A DNA stretch of 29,512 nucleotides. Source: Fibrobacter sp. UBA1765 (lineage in GTDB: Bacteria; Fibrobacterota; Fibrobacteria; Fibrobacterales; Fibrobacteraceae). Shown here piece by piece: positions 1 through 8,200 of the stretch. Position 1 is the first letter of the stretch. Each line of letters opens with the position of its first letter. The stretch is from assembly GCA_002314675.1 (NCBI GenBank), contig DCGZ01000078.1, positions 66,336-95,847 on the forward strand, in the 5' to 3' direction. The notes under the pieces were generated by a model, which did not search any database, was not told where the DNA came from, and saw nothing but the letters and a program-made list of their open reading frames with translations. Both the position numbers and the translations under genes were made by a program.

Positions 1-98
1 TGTGAAACAACCTAGTACAGCGAAGAATGGATGTTCTGGATCACCACGCCTACGGCTCGTGATGACAAGCTAAGATGCAAGACAGAGAACTGCAATCA
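1..98. other. Intergenic sequence with a small palindrome
   Basis: No coding region is supported here. Near 39-64 there is a short imperfect inverted repeat (ATCAC ... GTGAT) around a CCTACGG core. It resembles other small hairpins with short loops seen in the intergenic DNA at the far end of the window. The sequence from about 78 onward is compatible with very degenerate heptamers leading into the clear array at 99-189. The window begins inside this intergenic stretch, so the upstream neighbour is not visible. Confidence 0.4.
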
Positions 99-189
99 GT
101 GACAGGAGTCAGGAGATGGAAGTTAGTAACTATCAACTAGCAACCAATAACCAATAACTAATAACCAATAACTAGCGACTAATAACAAA
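99..189. repeat. Degenerate tandem heptanucleotide array (about 13 units)
   Basis: Read in steps of seven from base 99, the sequence is GTGACAG, GAGTCAG, GAGATGG, AAGTTAG, TAACTAT, CAACTAG, CAACCAA, TAACCAA, TAACTAA, TAACCAA, TAACTAG, CGACTAA, TAACAAA. The phase holds across all 13 units, the core TAACYAA is nearly perfect from 141 to 168, and the edges decay. The array ends six bases before the mqnD ATG and takes the place of an ordinary Shine-Dalgarno sequence. Arrays with the same 7-base period but different units occur at 28291-28322 and 29272-29471. Function unknown. Confidence 0.75.
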
Positions 190-195
190 ACTACT

Positions 196-1020
196 ATGAA
201 ACTGAAACTTGGCATATCTCCCTGCCCTAATGACACTTACATATATGAAGCCCTTGTAACTGGCCAAATGAAATCCGAGTTCGACTGGGACGTAACATTT
301 GCCGATGTCCAGACCTTGAACGAAATGGTCAAGCGAGGCGAACTCGATGTTGCAAAGGTTAGCTGTGGCGTTGTGCCGCAGGTCTTTGATGCCTACCAGG
401 TACTTTCATGCGGAGGTGCCATTGGCTATTCTTGTGGCCCGCTGCTTTTAGCTTCTGGTATACCACAGGCAGAAAATCCGCAGGGAGCTTCTGCTTTTGA
501 CCTGTCTAGGCCGGTCGTTTTACCTGGCAAAGATACCACGGCTGCGCTTATCTTTAGATTCTGGGCCAGTCGCGAACTCCCAGAAAAACCCCAAATTGAA
601 TACGCCCTTTTTGATGCCGTTTACCGTTCCTTGCGAAACCAGGAATTTCGCCAGGGTGTCGTGATCCATGAACATCGCTTTACCTGGAAGCGCGATGGCC
701 TAACTCTCATCCAGGATCTTGGTGATTATTGGGAGTCAGTAACCAATATTCCTGTGCCGCTTGGGTGTACCCTGATGCGAAAATCCTTCTCAAGTGACCT
801 TGTTCAAGCGGTGGAACGTGAAATTAGGCAAAGTATTGACATTGCAAGGGCGCGTAAACAAATTATTACAGATTTTATACGAAAAAAGGCTCAAATCGAC
901 GAAGACACAGTTATGGAAAAACATATCCACACTTTCGTAACAGATTTTTCGTATGATATTAACAAAGAAGGGCGAAAGGCGTTACAAAACCTCTTTGAGG
1001 TTTCTACCAAAACTTTGTAA
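196..1020 (+). CDS. mqnD: 1,4-dihydroxy-6-naphthoate synthase MqnD (futalosine menaquinone pathway)
   Basis: This 274-residue protein is recognised as MqnD, which converts cyclic dehypoxanthine futalosine to 1,4-dihydroxy-6-naphthoate in the alternative menaquinone route. Visible family signatures are the N-terminal SPCPNDT motif (residues 8-14), the GPLLLA segment (81-86), a GKDTTA segment (111-116) and the conserved VIHEHRFTW region with His158, where the family's catalytic His is expected. Length and the periplasmic-binding-protein-like fold pattern fit the family, and no signal peptide is present, so it is cytoplasmic. The ATG at 196 is chosen because the conserved motif begins eight residues later. 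It has no clear Shine-Dalgarno sequence; the upstream bases are the heptamer array. Other mqn genes are not in the window. Confidence 0.93.
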   Translation: MKLKLGISPCPNDTYIYEALVTGQMKSEFDWDVTFADVQTLNEMVKRGELDVAKVSCGVVPQVFDAYQVLSCGGAIGYSCGPLLLASGIPQAENPQGASAFDLSRPVVLPGKDTTAALIFRFWASRELPEKPQIEYALFDAVYRSLRNQEFRQGVVIHEHRFTWKRDGLTLIQDLGDYWESVTNIPVPLGCTLMRKSFSSDLVQAVEREIRQSIDIARARKQIITDFIRKKAQIDEDTVMEKHIHTFVTDFSYDINKEGRKALQNLFEVSTKTL

Positions 1021-1035
1021 TAATTTCTTAATTAT

Positions 1036-1059
1036 GGCGAAATTTTAAAAATTTTGCCC
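1036..1059. terminator. Possible A/T-rich stem-loop after mqnD
   Basis: A GC-closed, A/T-rich inverted repeat (GCGAAATTTT ... AAAATTTTGC) lies 16 bases after the mqnD stop and is followed by CCCCTTTTG. It could act as a weak terminator between mqnD and the histone-like gene. The stem is nearly all A-T pairs and the T-run is interrupted, so this is uncertain. Confidence 0.3.
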
Positions 1060-1113
1060 CTTTTGTCGCAAATCTTATTTATTTTTCGCCAAAACATTAT
1101 ATTAGGAGTAACT

Positions 1114-1302
1114 ATGGATCTCGTAAACGAGTTGGATAAGGCTATTGAATCTTTCAAGCTTGAGTTCTCTAAGTTTGAACGTGGCAATAAGTCTGCTGGC
1201 ACACGTGCTCGTAAGTCCTTGCAGGATATCAAAAAGATCAGCCAGGATTTGCGTAATTACATCCAAGATGCCAAGAAGGATGAAGAAACTGAAGAAAAGT
1301 AG
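1114..1302 (+). CDS. Histone H1-like (Hc1-family) small DNA-binding protein
   Basis: This 62-residue protein has the pattern of the bacterial histone-H1-like (Hc1) family: an N-terminal helical stretch, then the conserved core NKSAGTRARKSLQDIKK (residues 25-41) in which Ala/Gly, Arg and Lys alternate, then LRNYIQDAKK. Family members are nucleoid-associated proteins in Chlamydiae and are widespread in Bacteroidetes. Unlike chlamydial Hc1 it has no long Lys/Ala-rich tail and ends in an acidic DEETEEK segment. The ATG at 1114 is chosen because AGGAG at 1104-1108 sits five bases upstream; a longer in-frame start at 1054 has no such site and adds residues unlike the family. It is flanked by A/T-rich stem-loops and seems to be its own transcription unit. 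DNA compaction is inferred from the family. Confidence 0.8.
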   Translation: MDLVNELDKAIESFKLEFSKFERGNKSAGTRARKSLQDIKKISQDLRNYIQDAKKDEETEEK

Positions 1303-1324
1303 ACAAAAAAGTGTATTTTTTTGT
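1303..1324 (+). terminator. Terminator-like hairpin after the histone-like gene
   Basis: ACAAAAAA at 1303-1310 can pair with TTTTTTGT ending at 1324, followed by more T residues, immediately after the stop codon. The stem is A/T only, so strength is doubtful. A second hairpin, TTTTCCTT (1338-1345) with AAGGAAAA (1352-1359), follows just before the promoter at 1365. Confidence 0.4.
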
Positions 1325-1364
1325 TTTCAAACGCCCGTTTTCCTTTAGTTTAAGGAAAATTAAT

Positions 1365-1393
1365 TTGACTAAAGCCCAAATTGAAGGTATATT
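1365..1393 (+). promoter_or_regulatory. Strong sigma70-type promoter for the OmpA/TPR operon
   Basis: TTGACT at 1365-1370 and TATATT at 1388-1393 are separated by exactly 17 bases, each 5/6 to the sigma70 consensus. Transcription would begin near 1400, about 65 bases before the ATG at 1467. This agrees with the very strong codon bias of the genes that follow. A small inverted repeat at 1338-1359 lies immediately upstream of the -35 box. Confidence 0.75.
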
Positions 1394-1466
1394 CCCCTTT
1401 GGATTTCAATTTGCGATTGGGCGAATTGGGTAAAAATGTGTTCTATGATTGGAGAAAACTAGCAGT

Positions 1467-2984
1467 ATGAACCTTAAGAAACTGGTCTTCTTGTTGGCCG
1501 GGGCCATGTTCATCACTGGAACCGCCGAGGCAAAGATTATTAATGTGCCTGGCGATTATCAGAAGATAGCAGATGCTCTCGGAAATGCTGATGCTGGCGA
1601 TACCATTAAGGTAGCTCGCGGCACCTATAACGAAAATATTACCCTTATCATGGGTGTTGTCTTGAAGGGTGAAGATCCTTTGACAACAATCATTGACGGT
1701 AGCCGCAACGGCCCGACCGTCATGGGTACTTCTGAAGCAGAAATGTCTCACTTCACCGTGCGTAACGGTATTGAAGGCATTCTTTGCGAAAACGCAGCCC
1801 CGTATATTCATGATTGCTATGTCATTGACAACCATGCAACCGGTATTGCAGCATTTATTTCCTTGCCTTACCTCCGCAATAACGTGGTGTACGGCAACCG
1901 CTGGTCCGGCATTCTTGCATGGGGTGCTAAGTCTCTTGACGCTTATATCGAACATAACGTTGTCCTCCGCAACGGTTACTCTGGCCTTGCTCTTAAGGGC
2001 CCGTCTAACGTTAATGCCCGCAACAACATCTTCATGGAAAACCATTACTATGGTATCTATGCAGACCCTGCTGCAGGTCAGACAAAGGTTGAATACAACG
2101 ATATCTATAAGAACTACTATCCGTTCAACCGCTTCATCAAGGTTAACCGTACAAACGTGAGCCTCGACCCGAAGTTCAACAACGCATCCATGTTCGACCC
2201 GAACTTCTACGACTCCCCGACATCTCCGCTTCTTAAGCGTGGTAAGGGCAAGCTCGACATCGGTCTTACTACCGCAGACCGCGAGCAGAAGGTTGAAGAA
2301 GTTGTTGAAACTCGTAACCCGGATACCGACGGCGATGGCCAGTGCGATCCATGGGTTTCCGAAGAAGATCTTTCTGGCAAGTATATTGATATCTGTTCCG
2401 GTATTGACCAGTGCCCGGAAGAAGCCGAAGACTTCGACGGTGCCCAGGATGACGACGGTTGCCCGGATCCGGATAATGACCGTGACGGTATCTGCGATCC
2501 TTGGGTAGAAGCTAAGGGTCTCCTTGATTCATACGCACACGTTTGTAAGGGTGTTGACCTTTGCCCGGAACAGCCGGAAAGCTTCAACAGCTATAAGGAT
2601 GACGATGGCTGCCCGGATGAAGTTCCTGAACCACCTAAGAAGGTTTTCGTTCTCGATGGCGTTAACTTCGAATCTGGTAAGGCAACCATTACACAGGACT
2701 CCTACATCTCCTTGATGAAGGTTGTTGACATCATGGAAGCATTCCCGGAAACAGCTTTCAAGATTATCGGTCATACCGATAACGTTGGTAAGAAGGAAAA
2801 GAACCAGAAGCTCTCTGCTGAACGTGCAGAAGCTGTTAAGGCCTTCTTGACCGAAAAGGGCATTGACGGAAGCCGTATTGAAACTGAAGGTGCTGGCGAC
2901 TCTCAGCCGGTTGCCTCCAACAAGACTCCTGAAGGCCGCGCTAAGAATCGTCGTATCGAATTCACCCGCACGGATATCAAGTAA
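1467..2984 (+). CDS. Outer-membrane beta-helix / TSP3-like / OmpA C-terminal domain protein
   Basis: This 505-residue exported protein has three parts. Residues 1-22 are a signal peptide ending TAEA. Residues 23-260 look like a right-handed parallel beta-helix (repeating N-x-I/V-x-x-N-x-x-G-I patterns). Residues 285-384 hold two tandem 50-residue calcium-binding TSP3-like units, each with a D-x-D-x-D-G-x-C-D start, four Cys and a DDDGCPD end. Residues 393-500 are an OmpA/Pal peptidoglycan-binding domain; Asp438 in GHTDN and Arg453 in AERA are 15 residues apart, the spacing of E. coli OmpA Asp271 and Arg286. It should tie the outer membrane or surface to peptidoglycan. The ATG at 1467 starts the signal peptide; a TTG at 1449 is less likely. 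It is first in an operon, 14 bases before the barrel-TPR gene. Confidence 0.88.
   Translation: MNLKKLVFLLAGAMFITGTAEAKIINVPGDYQKIADALGNADAGDTIKVARGTYNENITLIMGVVLKGEDPLTTIIDGSRNGPTVMGTSEAEMSHFTVRNGIEGILCENAAPYIHDCYVIDNHATGIAAFISLPYLRNNVVYGNRWSGILAWGAKSLDAYIEHNVVLRNGYSGLALKGPSNVNARNNIFMENHYYGIYADPAAGQTKVEYNDIYKNYYPFNRFIKVNRTNVSLDPKFNNASMFDPNFYDSPTSPLLKRGKGKLDIGLTTADREQKVEEVVETRNPDTDGDGQCDPWVSEEDLSGKYIDICSGIDQCPEEAEDFDGAQDDDGCPDPDNDRDGICDPWVEAKGLLDSYAHVCKGVDLCPEQPESFNSYKDDDGCPDEVPEPPKKVFVLDGVNFESGKATITQDSYISLMKVVDIMEAFPETAFKIIGHTDNVGKKEKNQKLSAERAEAVKAFLTEKGIDGSRIETEGAGDSQPVASNKTPEGRAKNRRIEFTRTDIK
2319..2618 (+). repeat. Two tandem 50-residue (150-bp) calcium-binding repeats inside the OmpA-like gene
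   Basis: Residues 285-334 and 335-384 align without gaps: DTDGDGQCDPWV with DNDRDGICDPWV, then a 13-residue spacer to a C-x-G-x-D-x-CPE core, then a DDDGCPD close. The equal length and equal Cys placement indicate an internal duplication. Asp-rich loops of this kind bind calcium in TSP3-type linkers and often form a stiff spacer between the barrel or surface domain and the OmpA domain. Calcium binding is inferred. Confidence 0.8.
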
Positions 2985-2998
2985 AGGAGAATGGTTAA

Positions 2999-5263
2999 AT
3001 GAAAAGCATTAATTTGATTAAAACCGCTGCTTTCGGCCTTGCTGTTGCAGGTGCCGCCTATGCATCTCCTACTTATTCTCCGCATAAGTATCAGCAGAAC
3101 GACTGGTTTGCAGAATTTGGTGGCAACACCGCAATGTATGTGAACCCGGCTAGCATCTCCACTACCGATGAAATGGAACTTAGCATTGGCTTCTTCCAGA
3201 CCATCAGCGGCGAAGCTTCCCAGGAATATATTTCCTTTACACTTCCACTCGATTACAAGCACACTCTCGGTTTCTCTATTTTTGAAAACGGTGCTGACAT
3301 TGATGGTGGTAAGTCCTATACCGAAAACGCCTACATGATTGGTTATGCATATAACCTCATGCATTGCTTGGCTATCGGTATCGATGTTTCCATTCTCCAG
3401 ATTGACCAGTTCGGCGACAATCAGCAGTTGACTATCGGTGCCGACTTCGGTATCAGTTGGAATCCGTTCATGAATTCCCGCTTTGGCGATCTTACTGTTG
3501 GTATTGCCTTCCAGAACCTGATTTCTCCGGCAATCAGCACTGAAGATGGTGACGGTTACTCTTTCGTTACTCCGGGTATTTTCAGCACTCCTGATAATTC
3601 CTACACGATCCCGAGCAACCTTAACTTCTCCCTCTTCTGGCGTGGTCTCAACCGTGCCCTTGAAGTCAAGGCTGAATTCACCCTTATCGACGTTCTCCAT
3701 GAATCCAAGGAAGGTGGTGACGGCATGAACCTCGAAATGAGCTTCACCGCAACTTACTACCTCTCCAGCCACTTGGGCGTTCGTCTTCGCTTCACCAAGG
3801 AAGGCTATCCTGTTATCGGTGCTACCGTTAACGTTAAGGACCTTCTCTTCTTGAACTACGTTGCTCTTGATTTCGAAATGTCCCATGACGACCTTGTCGA
3901 AAAGAAGAACCGCGGCTTTATCTGGGCTTTGAAGCTTACAACTCGCTTCGGTAAGACCCGTGAAGAAGCAATTGGCGAAGAACGTTACCGTCGTTTGAAG
4001 ATCGAACCTGAAAACGATTACCGTTACGCTATGCGTCTTTACTTGAACCGTGACTTTATCGGTGCTGCTTATGCATTCGGTAAGGTTCAGACCAAGTACC
4101 CGGCATTCCACCTTGTTGACCAGGCAGCCTTCTATAAGGCAAAGTCCTTCGAAAACATGCGTATGCACACAGCAGCTCGTGCTGTCTACGAAGATGCTAT
4201 CAAGCGCTATCCGAACTCTGACCAGCGTGCAAAGTATCACTTCCAGTTGATGAACATCGACTATAAGGAAGGTAAGTACAAGGATGCTATGGACAAGTAC
4301 CAGAACATTGCTAAGCGTTTCGGCGAAAGCGATGTTAAGGCTGACGCAGACTATATTGCTGGCCAGATCAAGTTCGAACAGGGCCTTTACCAGGAATCTG
4401 TAGACCTTCTCGCAGCAATTCTCCCAGGTAACGCTAACTACTTCTATGCTCGCTATACCATGGGTATTGCTTACAGCCGTCAGGGCAAGTTCGACGAAGC
4501 TGAAAACTGCTTCCGTGACATTACCGAACAGGTAACATCTAACCAGTCTGAACGTGACTTGCAGGATGCAGCAAAGGTTAAGCTCGGCCATATCTACTTC
4601 TCTGGTGAAAATCCGGACATTGCAGCAGCTGCAGCTCTCTATGGCCAGGTTACCCCGGAATCCCCTGTATATGATGAAGCTATGCTCGGTATTGCTTGGT
4701 CCTTCCTCAAGGTTAACAAGCCGGACGAAGCTTTGAAGCCTGCTCAGTGGATTGTTGCAAACATGCCGGAATCCTTCCTTGTTTCTGAAGCATATCTCGT
4801 TCAGGGTTACTGCTACTTCATGAAGAAGGATTACAACAAGGCTGAAGAAACCTTGGGCAAGGCTGCTGAACTTACTGACCAGCCGGTTGTTTCTGGTGCT
4901 GCCCGTGACAGCGCTAAGGCCGCTCACGATGAACACCAGGCTGAATTCGATTCTGTCCAGGCCCAGGCTCTTGACCTTGCTCGTCAGTTGCCGACTCCGC
5001 GTGTTGAACAGAAGCGTTCTGCTCTCCGTCCGGCATTCGACAAGGCTAACACAGAAAACGAAGAATATCAGGCATTCTTGCAGCGTGCAGTCCAGAGTGA
5101 CCGCTTCGAATCTAACCGTAAGCGCGTTTCTGAAGACGCAGGCTTTACCCTTGCTACTGTAAAGACCAAGCGTGCCGGTGGCGGCATGGGCGGTGGTGCA
5201 GCTCAGCAGCTTGAAGAACTTGACGACCTCGATGATCTCGGTGGCGATGATTCTCTTGAATAA
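2999..5263 (+). CDS. PorV/UPF0164-like beta-barrel fused to a TPR domain
   Basis: This 754-residue protein begins with a signal peptide (1-22, ending AYA). Residues about 35-320 resemble PorV/FadL-type outer-membrane barrels: the opening FAEFGGNTAMYVNPASIS matches the Gly-rich then NPA motif of that group, followed by alternating amphipathic strands. Residues about 340-640 are TPR repeats (Y-x-x-A, A-x-Y-x-Y and P-x-S/D patterns every ~34 residues). The C-terminus is Gly-rich then acidic (LEELDDLDDLGGDDSLE). The start has a good AAAGGAG site eight bases upstream. A barrel and a TPR scaffold in one chain suggest an outer-membrane anchor that presents a periplasmic protein-docking arm. Codon use is extremely biased; no in-frame TTA, CTA or TCA codon blocks the aligned antisense frame over most of its length. 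Exact function unknown. Confidence 0.75.
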   Translation: MKSINLIKTAAFGLAVAGAAYASPTYSPHKYQQNDWFAEFGGNTAMYVNPASISTTDEMELSIGFFQTISGEASQEYISFTLPLDYKHTLGFSIFENGADIDGGKSYTENAYMIGYAYNLMHCLAIGIDVSILQIDQFGDNQQLTIGADFGISWNPFMNSRFGDLTVGIAFQNLISPAISTEDGDGYSFVTPGIFSTPDNSYTIPSNLNFSLFWRGLNRALEVKAEFTLIDVLHESKEGGDGMNLEMSFTATYYLSSHLGVRLRFTKEGYPVIGATVNVKDLLFLNYVALDFEMSHDDLVEKKNRGFIWALKLTTRFGKTREEAIGEERYRRLKIEPENDYRYAMRLYLNRDFIGAAYAFGKVQTKYPAFHLVDQAAFYKAKSFENMRMHTAARAVYEDAIKRYPNSDQRAKYHFQLMNIDYKEGKYKDAMDKYQNIAKRFGESDVKADADYIAGQIKFEQGLYQESVDLLAAILPGNANYFYARYTMGIAYSRQGKFDEAENCFRDITEQVTSNQSERDLQDAAKVKLGHIYFSGENPDIAAAAALYGQVTPESPVYDEAMLGIAWSFLKVNKPDEALKPAQWIVANMPESFLVSEAYLVQGYCYFMKKDYNKAEETLGKAAELTDQPVVSGAARDSAKAAHDEHQAEFDSVQAQALDLARQLPTPRVEQKRSALRPAFDKANTENEEYQAFLQRAVQSDRFESNRKRVSEDAGFTLATVKTKRAGGGMGGGAAQQLEELDDLDDLGGDDSLE

Positions 5264-5285
5264 GATAGGTTAAGGAAATATAATA

Positions 5286-8200
5286 ATGAAGAAATCTTTC
5301 CTTGTTGTAGCAACACTCGCAGCCTTCTTGGGCATGGCGAATGCTGCTTCTGACCCGTGTACAGACAAGACAAATGATGCGAAGAAGCTCCTTGCCAAGT
5401 GTAAGGCAATGAAGAAGGGCTCTTCCGATTATAAGAGCTGCGCAAGTTCTTATAAGCTCGCCAAGGAACAGGCCGAAAAGGCCTGCCGCTCTGGCGGTTT
5501 GAATGAAAAGGAAATGACCGACGCTATCACAACCTGGAAGAAGGTTGTGGATAAGTGCAAGGCCGAAAAGAAGACTGATACTCGTTGCGCTAGTGCTTTG
5601 CAACAGCTTGGTTACTACCAGTTCCAGCTTGAAGAAAAACAGCAGCTCAGCAAGATTGAACAGTTCGAAAACGATCAGGCATGGTGTGCCGACCGTGATA
5701 ACGAACCTGCAAAGTGCAAATCCTTGGGCGATTACCCGAAGGTTGAACACGAACAGTCTTTGGCTTACTTCCTTGAATATATTGATCGCTATCCAAAGCT
5801 TCCGCAGACTCCGGCAGTGCTCTTCCAGGCTGCTGCAATTCTCGAAGTTTCTGGTAAGGATGAAGAAGCATTCAAGCTTCGTACCCAGCTCGTAAAGAAC
5901 TTCCCGGAAAACGGTCTTGTTCCTAAGGCTTGGCTCCGTATAGCTGAATACCACTTCATGAACCGTAAGTTCCGCGATGCTATCGGTGCCTATAACAAGG
6001 TTGCCGGCTTTGAAACCCTTACCGGTAAGGAAGCCGCCCTTGCAATGTACCACTTGGCAGAATCTTACTATAACATTGCTGAATACGAAACAGCTGCAAA
6101 GACCTACTTTGAATATATCGTAGGTGCTGATGCCGGCAAGTATCCTAAGGACCTCCGTACAGAAGCTATGGACTTCATGGCTGCTTCCTTCTCTGACCTT
6201 GAAGGTGGTGGTGTCTCTGAAGCAGAAAGCTTCTTGAAGGACAAGAAGGTTGCGTTCAAGGACTCTGTCTACTACCGTATCGGTATGAAGAACAAGGAAC
6301 ATGACCGTAACGAAGAAGCTGTCGAATCCTTCCATCGCTTGATGAAGATCAATCCTGACTATATCGATGCTCCGCTCGCCGATATTGCCATCATTGAAAT
6401 CTTGATTCTCCAGCAGAAGTTTGACGAAGCTCAACAGCATCGTTACACTGTCGTTAAGCGTTACGACCGCAAGTCCTCCTGGTTCTCCAAGAACCAGAAG
6501 TACCCGGAATCCGTAAAGAATGCCGAAACCGCAATTCGTGGCGCTATGCTCGATATTCCTCAGTATGACCACGCACAGGCTGCAAAGCTCTACAAGACTG
6601 GTGATACCGAAGGTGCAAAGAAGCGCTATGGCGAAGCTATCAAGGGCTATGAAGCATTCCTTACCCGTTACAAGAACGAACCGACTTGGGATGAATACAA
6701 GGTCCATATCAACTTGGCCCTCGTTTACCAGGAAATGTCCCAGTATGCAAATGCTGCTAAGCAGTTCAACTGGATTGTTGATACAGATACTACCCGCTAT
6801 GGCCGTCGCCCAGAAGGCGCTGCCGGCAGCCTCCTCAAGAAGGAAGAAGCAGGTTATAACGCTGTCTTGATGATGGACCAGGCTCGTGAACAGGCTCAGA
6901 AGAACAAGGCTGGCGACGATCCTGTCAAGGCTTACGAATTGCCAGAAACCAAGGCTTACTTCGCACAGGTCGATACCTATATGAAGAAGTTTGGCCAGAA
7001 CAAGGAAGCTGCTGAACTTGCTTACAACGCTGCTATCGTTCATTACAACGCAAAGCAGTTCAAGACCGCAGTTACAGTGCTTCGTGACTTGAAGCAGCGC
7101 TTCCCGAAGCATCAGTACATTCTTCTCATTAGCCGTATGCTTGCTCAGTCCTTGCTTGAATCTGACCAGCTTGACGAATCCTTGACCGAATTTAAGTGGC
7201 TCTATAAGCAGTACACCGAAGTCAAGGAAACCAAGAATGATTCCATGGCTAAGGAAATCAAGAAGGCTATCGCTGCAGTTCTCTTCCAGAAGGCTGACAA
7301 GTCCGTTAAGGCTGGCAGGTTTGAAGAAGGTGCTGTTGCATACTTAGACTTGCAGAAGCAGTACCCAGATGCAGACTTCGCTGATAAGGCAGTGTTTGAA
7401 GCTGGTGCCGCATACGAACAGGCAAAGCAGTATACAAAGGCTGCTGAAACCTTTATGCTCATGCCGAGAACATACGCAAGCTCCCCGCTTACAATCAAGG
7501 CTATTGTTCGTGCAGCAGGTGCTTACAAGAAGGAAAGTGCAGCTACATCCAATGCAAAGGATAAGGATAGATACCTCCGTTCTGCTGCAACAACCTACTT
7601 GTTCATTACAGAAAACTTCCCGAAGGATTCCATGGCTTTCAACGCAATCTCTGCCGCTGCAAAGACGTACGATTCCATTCCGGACAAGAAGCAGGCTGCT
7701 TTGACTTATGAAATCGCTTACAAGCGTTACCATGACAATGAACAGACTCCGGGCATGCTTTATAGCGCTATCTTGACATACGATGAAGCCAAGATGCCTG
7801 AAGAAGCAATCCGTTGCGCTAAGTCCCTTGTTAAGGATTATCCGAAGTCCTCTTACGCTCTTGACGCTGCATACAGTATCCCTGTTGCATACGTCAACGC
7901 AAAGAAGTTCGACCTTGCAATTCCTGAATTCCTCTTCTTCCTCAAGAACTACACAGAAGATAAGGAAAAGCTCATTGCAGCTGACATTGGTACAGCACGT
8001 GCCTACATGGAATTGAAGGATAACGATAACGCTGCAAAGTTCTACAAGAAGACTCTTGAAGATTACGACAAGTACGGCTTGCAGATCAAGAATGCAGACC
8101 CGGCAGTTCCTGCTGAAGCAGCATTCTACCTCGGTGACTTTGAACAGCAGAAGATGGATCCGCTTGTCTTGCAGGGCAAGGAAAAGGATAAGGCCAAGGT

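Noticed and set aside
2903..4936. 677-codon minus-strand open frame
   Set aside because: It is codon-aligned antisense to the barrel-TPR gene and stays open from codon bias. Its translation shows no domain, and it crosses into the preceding gene.
5154..7112. 652-codon minus-strand open frame
   Set aside because: It is codon-aligned antisense to the 1268-residue TPR gene; same explanation, no recognisable protein.
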